A stretch of DNA of 64,000 bases from Actinomycetota bacterium (GTDB taxonomy: Bacteria; Actinomycetota; Actinomycetes; S36-B12; UBA10799). The position numbers and the translations under genes are program-made. The stretch is taken from contig JACJWR010000001.1 in assembly GCA_020637055.1 (NCBI GenBank), forward strand, positions 558,001 through 622,000, read 5' to 3'. Positions 51,106 through 59,469 of this stretch are shown piece by piece. The notes under the pieces were generated by a model. It had not been told where the DNA came from and did not search any database. It saw only the letters and a program-made list of their open reading frames with translations. Numbering within the stretch: position 1 is the first letter of the stretch; every line of letters starts with the position of its first letter.

Positions 51106-52226
51106 CTACGGCCCACTTCGATCGAGGAGGCTTGAGAGGTTGTTGCGGGTGCGCGGCGTATCGGGGTGGTCGGGGCCGAGGATGCGTTGTTGGTCGGTGA
51201 GGAGGGCTTCGAAGATGTCGTCGGCGGCCTCGACCTCGCGGACGAGGTCCAGGACCCGTCGATTCTCCATCCAGACCTGATCGTCGAGGAACCGTCGCAG
51301 TTGCTCGGAGATCTGCCGGACGGTGCGCTGGGCCCGCTCGGCGGCCTCGGACCAGTCGTGATGAATGCCCCTCATCCGCGGATCAACTTCGACGGCGTCG
51401 AGCCCGACCACCTGGCGCAGCCGTTCGGTGAGCTCCTCCTGCCGCGCATCCGAGAGCAGGAACTCGTAGAAGGCCTGGAAACTGTGCCCCTGGTCCGAAC
51501 TGGTGATCTGCGACCTGCTGCCCACGAGCTCGGCGAGGAGGTCGCCCTTCGCGCCGTCCCAGGTGGCGATCTTCTGGCGCGCGGCCCGATCGAGCCGACG
51601 GAGGTTGTCCTCCACCTCGCGGAAATCCGAAAGGAGGTCGCGGGCGGTGGCGCTGAACTGCTGGTAACGGTCACGCACCCCGGCCGGCTCCAACAGCGGC
51701 AGCTGCCCGGATTCGACCGCGGCGATCTCGGCGTCGAGCTCATCCCGGCGCCGGCACAGATCGGCGAGCCGTCGGCCTGGGTCGGTGTCGGTGCCGCGCA
51801 CGATCTGCCGGAGCAACTCGACGGCGGTGTGCAGCCGGGATTCCGTCCCGACGAAGGATCGCCCTGCAGCGCCAACACCCAGCTGTAGGCCTTCTCGAAG
51901 ACCGGGGTCACCTCATAGTGGACATCGCCGTCGCCGGGCGGGTAGAACCGCCGCAGGAACCTGGCGTCGGCGGCAGCCCAGTCCTCCAGGTACTCGCGCG
52001 GCGCTTTGGGGTAGCGGACCTCCGCCGACTCCGCATCGATCACGGTGTTGAGCACTTAGAGATGGTTATCCAACGCCGCCGCCACCTCGGAGGCCGAACA
52101 CGCACCCCGGTTGCCCTCGACGAAGAACTCCCCCAGGAACGACAGGATCAGTGTTGCGTTGCCGGCGCGCAGCAGCCGCCACGCAGCATGGTGATGCCGC
52201 AGGGCGTCGATCGCGTCGTATTCCAT
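51106..52226 (-). pseudogene. Broken DUF3375 gene (JetA/MksF of a Wadjet defence system)
   Basis: The ATG at 52226 opens MEYDAIDALRHHHAAWRLL, then LSFLGEFFVEGNRG, a TAA stop at 52056-52058 in place of a codon after DNHL, and VLNTVIDAESAEVRYPKAP. A one-base deletion near 51868 (CAGGGCGATCC) changes frame, after which SFVGTESRLHTAVELLRQIV, LLSDFREVEDNLRRLDRAAR, HSFQAFYEFLLSDARQEELT and HDWSEAAERAQRTVRQI continue the DUF3375 family to about residue 330. The last 38 residues (ILGPDHPDTPRTRNNLSSLL) are a tetratricopeptide piece from another gene. JetA is the kleisin of plasmid-excluding JetABCD. No jetB, C or D is nearby. Confidence 0.78.
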
Positions 52227-52267
52227 GGCGCCAGACTAGGAAGCACCTCCGACCGGCGAAGGCAGGC

Positions 52268-53470
52268 TCAGCCAGTCCCCTGCCAGCCGCCGCGCCGACG
52301 CTGCAGCAGGTTCCCGGCCCACCACACTGCTAGGCCCAGCAGCACCGCCCCCGCCAGATTCCAGGTCACGCCCAGCACCCCAATGAGGATCACCACCGAC
52401 CACGCCCGCCAACTGTTCACGTCGCGCAGCAGCAGCACATGGGCCACGCCCGCCACCGCGAGCATCGCAGCCAGGACCGGCAATGGGAACGCGGGCAGGA
52501 CCTCCGCCAACGCCGCCCCGACGGCCACCGCCATGCCCGTCAGCAGCACCCCGATCACGATCGGCGCCCGCCAGGTGCGCGCGCCAAAGACGTAGTGCGC
52601 GCTCATGCCGCCGGCGCCGTGGCACACCGGCATGCCGCCGATCGCCGCCGCGAAAATGTTGGCTCCGCCGAGGGTGCCGGCCAATCGATTGGGTGTGACG
52701 CGGACGGCCTCGTCGCCGAAGTACGCGCGAGCCGCATCCGCGGGAGCCAGGCACGAGTTGGCGCACGTCAACGGCACCTGTGGGATCACCAACAGCACCG
52801 CGGCTGTCGCGAACGCCGGCCAGCTCAACGTGGGCATGGAGATCGGCGACGGACCCCACGCCCAAAGGTCGCCGGCCGCCAGCACCGCCACGACGACCCC
52901 CGCCACCACCAGCGGCAGCACAATCCAGCTGCGCAACACTAACAGACCCAGTACGAGCACGGCAGCGAGCACCGGCACCCACCACCCGGCGGCCTGGTCA
53001 ACGAACGTCGTCGGCGGGTGGGCGATCAGCCCCCAGCCGATCTTGAAGAACAACGGCCCCACCGTCAACTGCACCCCGCGGATCACCGCGACCGGGAAAA
53101 GCGCCGCCACCCGGTCGAGCACCCCGAGGCCGCCGAGGGCGAGGAACACCAGCCCCATGAGCAGGGCCCCCGCGGCGATGACGTCCACCCCCACCCCGGC
53201 CGCGATCGCGATCGCCCCGAATGCCTTCAGCGGCTGCACCGCCACCGGCACCCGGTACACCCACGCCACGACCAGGTACAGCAGCCCAGCGGGCAGCAGC
53301 ACCGCCGTGGCGCTCAGCCCGTTGGCGACGATCAGCGCCACCGCAATGGGGATCAGCACGCCGAGGTCGGCGACCGAACCGGACGATTCGCGCCACCACA
53401 GCACCCCGCGTCGCAGCCGCGACGACGCCGGTCGGGCCTCCACAAACGCGGACTCCGGCATGACGCTCAC
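52268..53470 (-). CDS. MOT1-type molybdate/sulfate permease
   Basis: The 400-residue polytopic protein has about ten hydrophobic segments. It matches the MFS_MOT1 permease family: PVAVQPLKAFGAIAIAAG in the first half and the signature PVCHGAGGMSAHYVFGARTW in the second. Plant MOT1 proteins carry molybdate with high affinity. It is followed on the same strand by moaA upstream (stop close to start), in a molybdenum cofactor and nitrate reductase locus, so molybdate is the likelier substrate. It would be a second route beside modABC. Confidence 0.82.
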   Translation of the reverse strand: MSVMPESAFVEARPASSRLRRGVLWWRESSGSVADLGVLIPIAVALIVANGLSATAVLLPAGLLYLVVAWVYRVPVAVQPLKAFGAIAIAAGVGVDVIAAGALLMGLVFLALGGLGVLDRVAALFPVAVIRGVQLTVGPLFFKIGWGLIAHPPTTFVDQAAGWWVPVLAAVLVLGLLVLRSWIVLPLVVAGVVVAVLAAGDLWAWGPSPISMPTLSWPAFATAAVLLVIPQVPLTCANSCLAPADAARAYFGDEAVRVTPNRLAGTLGGANIFAAAIGGMPVCHGAGGMSAHYVFGARTWRAPIVIGVLLTGMAVAVGAALAEVLPAFPLPVLAAMLAVAGVAHVLLLRDVNSWRAWSVVILIGVLGVTWNLAGAVLLGLAVWWAGNLLQRRRGGWQGTG

Positions 53471-53474
53471 CGAT

Positions 53475-54560
53475 CTACCCCCCGATGGCCGACATCGGCC
53501 GGTCCGGCTGGGTGAACCCGGGCTCGTCGATGCCGTGTCCGCGACGTTTTGCGGCGACGGTCGCCTTCATGGCCGCAGCCAAAGCGCCATCGTCGGCGCC
53601 GCCGCGCAGCAACCCGCGCAGATCGGACTCGTCGTGGGCGAACAGGCAGTTGCGGAACTGCCCGTCGGCGGTCAGCCGCACCCGGTCGCAAGAGTCACAG
53701 AACGGCCGTGTCACGGACCCCACGATGCCGACCGTCCCGAGCGGCTCACCCTCCAGCCCGGCCACGACCCAGTCCTCACTCGGGCTGGTGCCGCGGCCGC
53801 CGAGCGGATACAGCTCGAAGCCACCGGCCCGCAGGGCGCCCAAGATCTCCTCGGCGGTGATGATGTTCGAGCGACGCCAGCCGTGCTGGGCGTCCAGCGG
53901 CATCTGCTCGATGAATCGCAGACTCACCTGTTCGCGCAAGGCCCAGGCCAGCAGCGCAGGCGCCTCGTGGTCGTTGACCCCCCGCATGAGCACCGTGTTG
54001 ATTTTGACCGGTGCCAACCCGGCCGCCTTGGCCGCTGCCACGCCCGCGAGGGTGTCCACCAGCCGATCGCGGCGGGTGAGCCGGCGGAAGGTCTCGCGGT
54101 CGAGGGTGTCGAGGCTGATGTTGACCCGATCCAAGCCGGCGTCGGCCAGCGCCGCGGCCAGGCCGGGCAGCCGCAGGCCGTTGGTAGTCAGCGACACCTC
54201 GGGCGCGCCGGGCAGGGCTCGGATTGCCGACACCACCTCCACCACGTCTGGGCGCAGCAGCGGCTCCCCGCCGGTCAGGCGCACCTCGCGCACGCCCAGA
54301 TCGACCGCGACTCCCACCAGGCGGATCAGCTCGGCCGTCGTCAGCAACTCCTCCCGCGGCAGCCACGGCAAGCCCTCGGCGGGCATGCAGTAGTCGCAGC
54401 GCAGGGAGCAACGATCCGTCAGCGATACCCGTAGATCGGTGTGGACCCGGCCGAATCGGTCGGTCAGCGTTATCCCCTCCCGCCCGGCCTCCTCGGATTC
54501 GATCACGTCGGCTGTCGCGGCGTGCTCGGCCGCTCGCGCGGCAGGTGGGTCTTTGCTCAT
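53475..54560 (-). CDS. moaA: GTP 3',8-cyclase MoaA (molybdenum cofactor step 1)
   Basis: Radical-SAM enzyme that starts molybdopterin synthesis. The 361-residue protein has the radical SAM cluster CSLRCDYC (Cys51, Cys55, Cys58), LTGGEPLLRPD, the C-terminal second cluster FCDSCDRVRLTADGQFRNCLF, and the C-terminal Gly-Gly that completes the active site. The start at 54560 leaves a 45-residue N-terminal extension before the conserved region. It precedes the MOT1 gene and is divergent from mobA. Confidence 0.93.
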   Translation of the reverse strand: MSKDPPAARAAEHAATADVIESEEAGREGITLTDRFGRVHTDLRVSLTDRCSLRCDYCMPAEGLPWLPREELLTTAELIRLVGVAVDLGVREVRLTGGEPLLRPDVVEVVSAIRALPGAPEVSLTTNGLRLPGLAAALADAGLDRVNISLDTLDRETFRRLTRRDRLVDTLAGVAAAKAAGLAPVKINTVLMRGVNDHEAPALLAWALREQVSLRFIEQMPLDAQHGWRRSNIITAEEILGALRAGGFELYPLGGRGTSPSEDWVVAGLEGEPLGTVGIVGSVTRPFCDSCDRVRLTADGQFRNCLFAHDESDLRGLLRGGADDGALAAAMKATVAAKRRGHGIDEPGFTQPDRPMSAIGG

Positions 54561-54586
54561 GATCAGACGCTTCCTAGGGTGGCGAT

Positions 54587-55624
54587 GTGGATGAGGGTGT
54601 CATGGACTCTGGAGGGTTGCCCCTGGGAGGGGTCCGCCGCGCAGGTGGTCAACCCGGCTTCGAACCGGTGAAGGCCGGTCAGGACGCGCCTGACTGGACC
54701 GCGGTGATCCTCACCGGCGGGGCCAGCCAACGGTTCGGGCAGGACAAGTCGACCACCCTCCTCGGTGACCGCACTCTGCTCGACCACGTGCTCGATGCCG
54801 TCGGTGCCGCCGACGGGCGCCCCGTGATCATCGTCGGACCCGCGCCGGCGATGCCCGCGGCGGCCCACACCGCCATCTTCTGCCGGGAGGATCCGCCCGG
54901 CAGCGGCCCCGCCGCAGCCGTGGCGGCCGCCCTGCCGCACGTGACCACGCCCGTGCTGGGGTTGATCGCGACCGACATGCCTTTCGCGGGGGCATTGCTG
55001 GCCGATTTGGCCCGCCTGCTGGGGGTCCATCCAGGGGCTGAGGCGATCGTGCCCCTCGACGCCGACGGCCGACGGCAACCGTTGGCCGCGACGTATCGAG
55101 CCGAGGCACTGCGCGCGGCCGCGGCCGGCAGGGATTTCCGCGGTGCGCCGCTGCGCTCGCTGATGGGGGGGCTGACGACCATCGAAATCGAGGTGCCGCC
55201 CGACGCCACCTGGCGCGTGCGCGACCTCGATACCCTCGCCGACCTGGCCTGGGCGCAGGCTCGGGTCGCTCGGCCCATCCCCGCTGGCCTTGCCCCCACC
55301 GACACTGGTGCCCACCTGGGGCACCTCCCCGGCCCGCCAACCGGCCGGGAGCAGCCGACGCCGGGCATACTCGAACCCAACGACGAGAGGACGACCATGG
55401 ACAAGACCATCACCTGGGTCAGCACCGCCGCCCAGGCCCTGGGCATTGAGGGCGAGATCGACACCCAGACTGTGCTGGACGTGGCGCGCGATGTGGCCCA
55501 CGGGGTCGAACGGCCCGCCGCTCCGCTCACCACCTACCTTCTCGGCGTGGCGGTGGGCAGAGGCGCCGACCCCGTCGAGGCGGCCGCGATCATTCGCGGC
55601 CTGCTCGACGACGCTGGCGCCTGA
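54587..55624 (+). CDS. mobA: Molybdenum cofactor guanylyltransferase MobA with DUF6457 C-terminal domain
   Basis: The 345-residue protein has an NTP-transferase domain with AVILTGGASQRFGQDKS and the Asp of ATDMPFAGALL, the MobA layout that attaches GMP to molybdopterin. A linker of about 30 residues then leads to a DUF6457 helical domain (MDKTITWVSTAAQALGIEGE onwards). The DUF6457 part begins at an ATG (55397) with GAGAGGACGACC in front, so it might also be made as a separate short protein. The initiator is GTG at 54587 or ATG at 54602. It is convergent with narK. Confidence 0.87.
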   Translation: MDEGVMDSGGLPLGGVRRAGGQPGFEPVKAGQDAPDWTAVILTGGASQRFGQDKSTTLLGDRTLLDHVLDAVGAADGRPVIIVGPAPAMPAAAHTAIFCREDPPGSGPAAAVAAALPHVTTPVLGLIATDMPFAGALLADLARLLGVHPGAEAIVPLDADGRRQPLAATYRAEALRAAAAGRDFRGAPLRSLMGGLTTIEIEVPPDATWRVRDLDTLADLAWAQARVARPIPAGLAPTDTGAHLGHLPGPPTGREQPTPGILEPNDERTTMDKTITWVSTAAQALGIEGEIDTQTVLDVARDVAHGVERPAAPLTTYLLGVAVGRGADPVEAAAIIRGLLDDAGA

Positions 55625-55638
55625 CATAGCAGGGCCGC

Positions 55639-56994
55639 TCAGGAGGGCTTCTCGGCGTTCGGCCGCGCGTAGAACCACCACGCCACCACCGCGCCGACCA
55701 GGCTGAGCACAGCCCAGCCGAGGAAGAACACCTTGGGCGCCACGCCGGCCAGCAACACACCGAACACGAACGGGCCGTAGGCGGCGATGGCCGCGGTCCA
55801 GCCGATCACGCCGCCGGCCTGCCGGGGCGGGAAGATCATCGGCATCTGCTTGAACGTGCTCGCGTTGCCGATCCCGGCGAAGAAGAACACGGCGATCATG
55901 CCCCAGAAGAACATCGGGAACTGGTCGGCCGAGTCCGGGGTGAGCTGGAACGCCGAGAAGGCGCTCGCTGCGGCGATGCCGGCCGCCGACACCACGGTGA
56001 CCTTGCCGCCACCGATCTTGTCCGCGATCGGCCCGGCGATGATCCTTGCGAAGGAGCCCACGAGGGCGCCCCAGAACACCCACTTAAGCGGGTCGATGCC
56101 GGCCGAGCCGAACACGTCGGATCCGTAGGCATTCTTGATCAACAGCCCGAACACGGCCGCGAACCCGGAGAACGTGCCGAAGGTGATGACGTACAGCAGC
56201 GTCATGATCCAGGTGTGCTTCTCCTTGAAGATGTCGAGCTGGTCGCGCACTCCCCGGGCCTGGACCGGCACGCTGCGCAGCAGCAGCCACGCCAGCACGG
56301 TGCCGACGATCACGAACGGGATCCAGACGAAGGCCGCGTTCTGGTACCAGACGTCCTTGCTGATGTCCTTGGCCGCGTCGGTGTAGGTCTGCGCGGCCCC
56401 GAAGGCACCTCCCAGCAGCGCGAAGCCGACGATCCACGGCGTGACAAACTGCACGATCGACACACCGAAGTTGCCGATGCCCGCCTGCAGGCCCAAGGCC
56501 GTGCCCTGCTTGGCCTTCGGGAAGAAGTACGACGTGCTGGGCATGAAGCCCGAGAACGCCCCGCCACCGATGCCGGAGAGCACCCCGAGCAACAACAGCA
56601 CCCAGTAGGGGGTCTCCGGGTTCTGCACCGCCAGGCCCCAACCGACCAGCGGCAGCAGGAACAACGCTGTGGTGATCGTCACCAGCTTGCGGGTACCGAT
56701 GATCGGCGGCAGGAACGTCCAGATCAGCCGCAACGTACCGCCGGCCAGGCCCGGCATGGCGATCAACCAGTACAGCTGCCCGGCAGAGATGTCGAAGCCG
56801 AGGTTCTTCAGCTTGGGCGCCAGCGCCGAGGCCAGGAACCACGAGATGAAGGCCAGCGTGAGGTTGAACGTCGTGATCCAGAGGGTCTTCCAGCTACGGG
56901 CGGAATCCCACTGCGCGGCGTCCTCCGGATTCCAGGAATCGAGCCAGTCGCCCCCCTTGCGGGCGGGCGGGGCTGGCGTGCCGGTGGCGGTCAT
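55639..56994 (-). CDS. narK: Nitrate/nitrite transporter NarK (copy 1)
   Basis: The 451-residue MFS protein has 12 hydrophobic segments and nitrate-carrier features such as GIGGGAFSGFMPSTSYFFPKAKQG (nitrate signature 1 region) and GIGNASTFKQMPMIFPPRQAGG (signature 2), containing the conserved Arg. It is the downstream member of a NarK pair: its ATG overlaps the stop of copy 2 as ATGA. It probably exchanges nitrite for nitrate in partnership with the narGH nitrate reductase. Confidence 0.92.
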   Translation of the reverse strand: MTATGTPAPPARKGGDWLDSWNPEDAAQWDSARSWKTLWITTFNLTLAFISWFLASALAPKLKNLGFDISAGQLYWLIAMPGLAGGTLRLIWTFLPPIIGTRKLVTITTALFLLPLVGWGLAVQNPETPYWVLLLLGVLSGIGGGAFSGFMPSTSYFFPKAKQGTALGLQAGIGNFGVSIVQFVTPWIVGFALLGGAFGAAQTYTDAAKDISKDVWYQNAAFVWIPFVIVGTVLAWLLLRSVPVQARGVRDQLDIFKEKHTWIMTLLYVITFGTFSGFAAVFGLLIKNAYGSDVFGSAGIDPLKWVFWGALVGSFARIIAGPIADKIGGGKVTVVSAAGIAAASAFSAFQLTPDSADQFPMFFWGMIAVFFFAGIGNASTFKQMPMIFPPRQAGGVIGWTAAIAAYGPFVFGVLLAGVAPKVFFLGWAVLSLVGAVVAWWFYARPNAEKPS

Positions 56995-58505
56995 GAGCGG
57001 GTTCCTTCCAGAGTGGTGGGGTCGAGCGAAGCTGTGGGGTCAGATGCCGGCGCCGGGGAGCCAGGGCCGCCGGGCGAGGTCGCGGAAGCACCGACCAGCA
57101 GTGCCTGCCGATCGGCCTCCCGCACGGCGTCAGAGGGGTGGATGTCGTCGGCGTCGAACTTGCCGCCGAAGTCCGGGCTCGACTTGTGCAGCATCCGGAC
57201 GATCGTCAGGTGCATCCAGATCGCCGCACTGAGCGTGAGCAGGAACAACACCCCAAAGGTCGACTGCGGCGCTCCGGTCCACTCGGTGGCGTAGGCGAAC
57301 ATGGGCGGCAAGAAGAATCCGCCGAGGGCGCCGATCGAACCGACCAGGCCGCCGACTGCGCCAACGTCGTGCGGGAAGTACTCGGGGATGTGCTTGTAGA
57401 CCGCGGCCTTACCGATGCCCATCGAGACGCCGACGATGAACACCAGCACCGTGAAGAGCACGACGCCGACGCTCCACGGGGCGACGGTGCTGGTGGTGCC
57501 GTCGTTGCGTTCGAGGACGATGTAGCCGTAGGGCATCATCAGGATCCCGGTGGCGATCAACATCACGGTGAAGGTGCCGTACATGACCTTGCGGGCGCCG
57601 TACTTGTCCGACAGCCAGCCGCCGAACGGCCGAAGCAGCGACGCCGGGAAAATGAACAGCGCCGTGAGCAACGCGGCTTCACGCAATTCGATGCCATAGA
57701 CGTCCACGTAGTACTTGGGCAGCCAGGCCGCCAGCGCCACGTAGGCACCGAACACCACCGCGTAGTACAAGCTGAACCGCCACACCCGCACCTGCTTGAG
57801 CGGCAGCAGCATCGAACCGAGCGAGCGGCCCTGCCCCGGCTTATGGTCGTGCCGGGGAGCGATGAACCAGGTCGCGGCGGCCATCATCAGCAGCAGCACC
57901 GCGTAGAGGAACGGTACGAAGCGCCATCCGCCGGGCACAAACCCGCCCAGCAGGCCGGCAGCCGGCACCAGGGCGATGAGAGTGGGGCCGATCAGCTTGG
58001 TCACCGAGGCACCCACGTTGCCGGCGCCGAAAACACCCAGCGCCGTGCCCTGCAGGTGCCGCGGCCACCAGGCGGACACCCACGAGATGCCCACACTGAA
58101 GGAGTTGCCCGCAAAGCCCACCAGGAAGGCCAGGACCATCAGCATCGCGTACGAGTTGACCTGACTGATGAGGTAGGCCGGGATGGCGGTGAGCGCCAGC
58201 ATCCACGCCATGATCTGGCGGCCGCCACGGCGGTCGGCGATGATGCCGGCGGGCAGCCGCCAGATGGCACCGTTGAGCACCGCCACAGCCGTGATCCAGG
58301 CCAACTGCACGTCGGTGAGGCCGAACTCCTTGCGGATCGGGATGCCCAGGACCCCGAACATCAGCCACACCGCGAACATCAGGGTGAAGGCGAGGGTGGC
58401 CAGCACAAGCACCTTGCCCCGACCCGGAACCGCCACATCGGGCAGCGGGGTGTGGTCAATCGCGTCCCCGTGGCTCGCACCGGGACTCGACGAGTTGGTT
58501 GCCAT
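56991..58505 (-). CDS. narK: Nitrate/nitrite transporter NarK (copy 2)
   Basis: A 504-residue MFS carrier with NarK signatures: GFAGNSFSVGISWVSAWWPRH (signature 1) and GIGKAAVYKHIPEYFPHDVGAVGG (signature 2), with about 12 transmembrane segments and a long, Pro/Thr/Ser-rich cytosolic tail of about 60 residues. In many denitrifiers, two NarK types have different mechanisms (nitrate/proton symport and nitrate/nitrite antiport). The start is the ATG of MATNSSSPG with a GAGAGGGCG ribosome-binding site. It is divergent from the regulator and narG. Confidence 0.92.
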   Translation of the reverse strand: MATNSSSPGASHGDAIDHTPLPDVAVPGRGKVLVLATLAFTLMFAVWLMFGVLGIPIRKEFGLTDVQLAWITAVAVLNGAIWRLPAGIIADRRGGRQIMAWMLALTAIPAYLISQVNSYAMLMVLAFLVGFAGNSFSVGISWVSAWWPRHLQGTALGVFGAGNVGASVTKLIGPTLIALVPAAGLLGGFVPGGWRFVPFLYAVLLLMMAAATWFIAPRHDHKPGQGRSLGSMLLPLKQVRVWRFSLYYAVVFGAYVALAAWLPKYYVDVYGIELREAALLTALFIFPASLLRPFGGWLSDKYGARKVMYGTFTVMLIATGILMMPYGYIVLERNDGTTSTVAPWSVGVVLFTVLVFIVGVSMGIGKAAVYKHIPEYFPHDVGAVGGLVGSIGALGGFFLPPMFAYATEWTGAPQSTFGVLFLLTLSAAIWMHLTIVRMLHKSSPDFGGKFDADDIHPSDAVREADRQALLVGASATSPGGPGSPAPASDPTASLDPTTLEGTRS

Positions 58506-58596
58506 CGTCGCCCTCTCGTTCGCGGGCCCCAGGCGTCCAGCCGGCGGCCCCGATAGTCGGATCACATCGGTTATTTTCTCCACTGATCAAGGTATA

Positions 58597-58622
58597 CCCC
58601 GTGTTTATTGTTTTCACCGGGG
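58597..58622. promoter_or_regulatory. Candidate operator in the divergent narK / regulator intergenic region
   Basis: CCCCGTG (58597-58603) faces CACCGGGG (58615-58622), an inverted repeat with one extra base, in the 136-bp spacer between narK copy 2 and the regulator gene. The spacer is distinctly AT-rich for this genome and contains TGATCAA (58584-58590), a half-site like those of FNR/CRP proteins. It is the natural place for control of nitrate genes. Not verified. Confidence 0.35.
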
Positions 58623-58641
58623 GGTGTGGTAGAAATAGGTC

Positions 58642-59469
58642 ATGAGCATGACACCGACCGCAGGCGTGGGGTGGACGCTGGCCAGGTTGTCCGCCCTGAC
58701 TCCCGCGCTCTCCCCCAAGTCCGACGACTCCGGCACGGCCTCCCGCGAGCAGATCCTGCAGTTGTTGCGTGACAGCTCAGCGCCCATGAGCATCGAGGAC
58801 TTGTGCACCGCCACCGGCCTGCACGGCAACACCGTCCGCGGCCACCTCGAGGTGCTGGCCGCCGGCGGCGAGGTGACCCGCACCCGCGGCGCCACCGGTG
58901 GCCGCGGGCGTCCGCCTTGGCTCTACCAAGCCTCGAATCGCGGGCAAGCTGTGATGGACGAATTGCGGGCGACCCTCAAGGCACAACTCGGCGCCGGGGA
59001 TTCCGCCGACGAAGTGTTCGTGATCGAGGCCGCCGAACGCTGGGCGGAGGCGATGGGCGCGGACTTCTCCCCTCGAGATGTGGCCACGCCCGACGAGGCC
59101 GTGCAGGCCGCGGCCGACGCCCTGACCAGGGTGGGCTTCTCCGCCGAGGCATCCCCGCTTGGTGATTCCATCACCCTGCGCACCTGCCCCTACGCGGCCC
59201 TGGTGGCCGACCATCCGGTGATCTGCGACATCCACACCGCCCTGCTGACCGACCTGCTGCATCGGACCGACCAAGGCGTCGAGCTTGAGCAGATGCAGGT
59301 GTGGACCACCCCCACGGCCTGCTTGGCGCGTCTGAACCGGCCCGACCTCACCCCCGAGCGCGTCATCTCAAGGCCGGCGAAGGCCACCCCCAGCACGGCG
59401 GCGCCGACGCCCGCCGACGAACCACGCACATCCCAGCAGAAGCGTTCCAAGAGGAAGAAGAACCAGTGA
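58642..59469 (+). CDS. Winged-helix regulator with three SufR-like cysteines, upstream of narG
   Basis: The 275-residue protein has an N-terminal helix-turn-helix (REQILQLLRDSSAPMSIEDL then HGNTVRGHLEVL) and a C-terminal domain with Cys182, Cys195 and Cys227 (TCPYAALVADHPVIC ... PTACLARL). The cysteine spacing resembles that of SufR, which binds an Fe-S cluster. The C-terminus is Lys/Arg/Pro-rich. It is divergent from narK and its TGA overlaps the narG GTG, so it is probably made with narG. A role as redox or nitric oxide sensor is inferred from family and context. Confidence 0.78.
   Translation: MSMTPTAGVGWTLARLSALTPALSPKSDDSGTASREQILQLLRDSSAPMSIEDLCTATGLHGNTVRGHLEVLAAGGEVTRTRGATGGRGRPPWLYQASNRGQAVMDELRATLKAQLGAGDSADEVFVIEAAERWAEAMGADFSPRDVATPDEAVQAAADALTRVGFSAEASPLGDSITLRTCPYAALVADHPVICDIHTALLTDLLHRTDQGVELEQMQVWTTPTACLARLNRPDLTPERVISRPAKATPSTAAPTPADEPRTSQQKRSKRKKNQ

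Noticed and set aside
51166..51888. 240-codon plus-strand frame over the jetA relic
   Set aside because: The minus strand carries clear DUF3375 similarity. The plus frame is its shadow.
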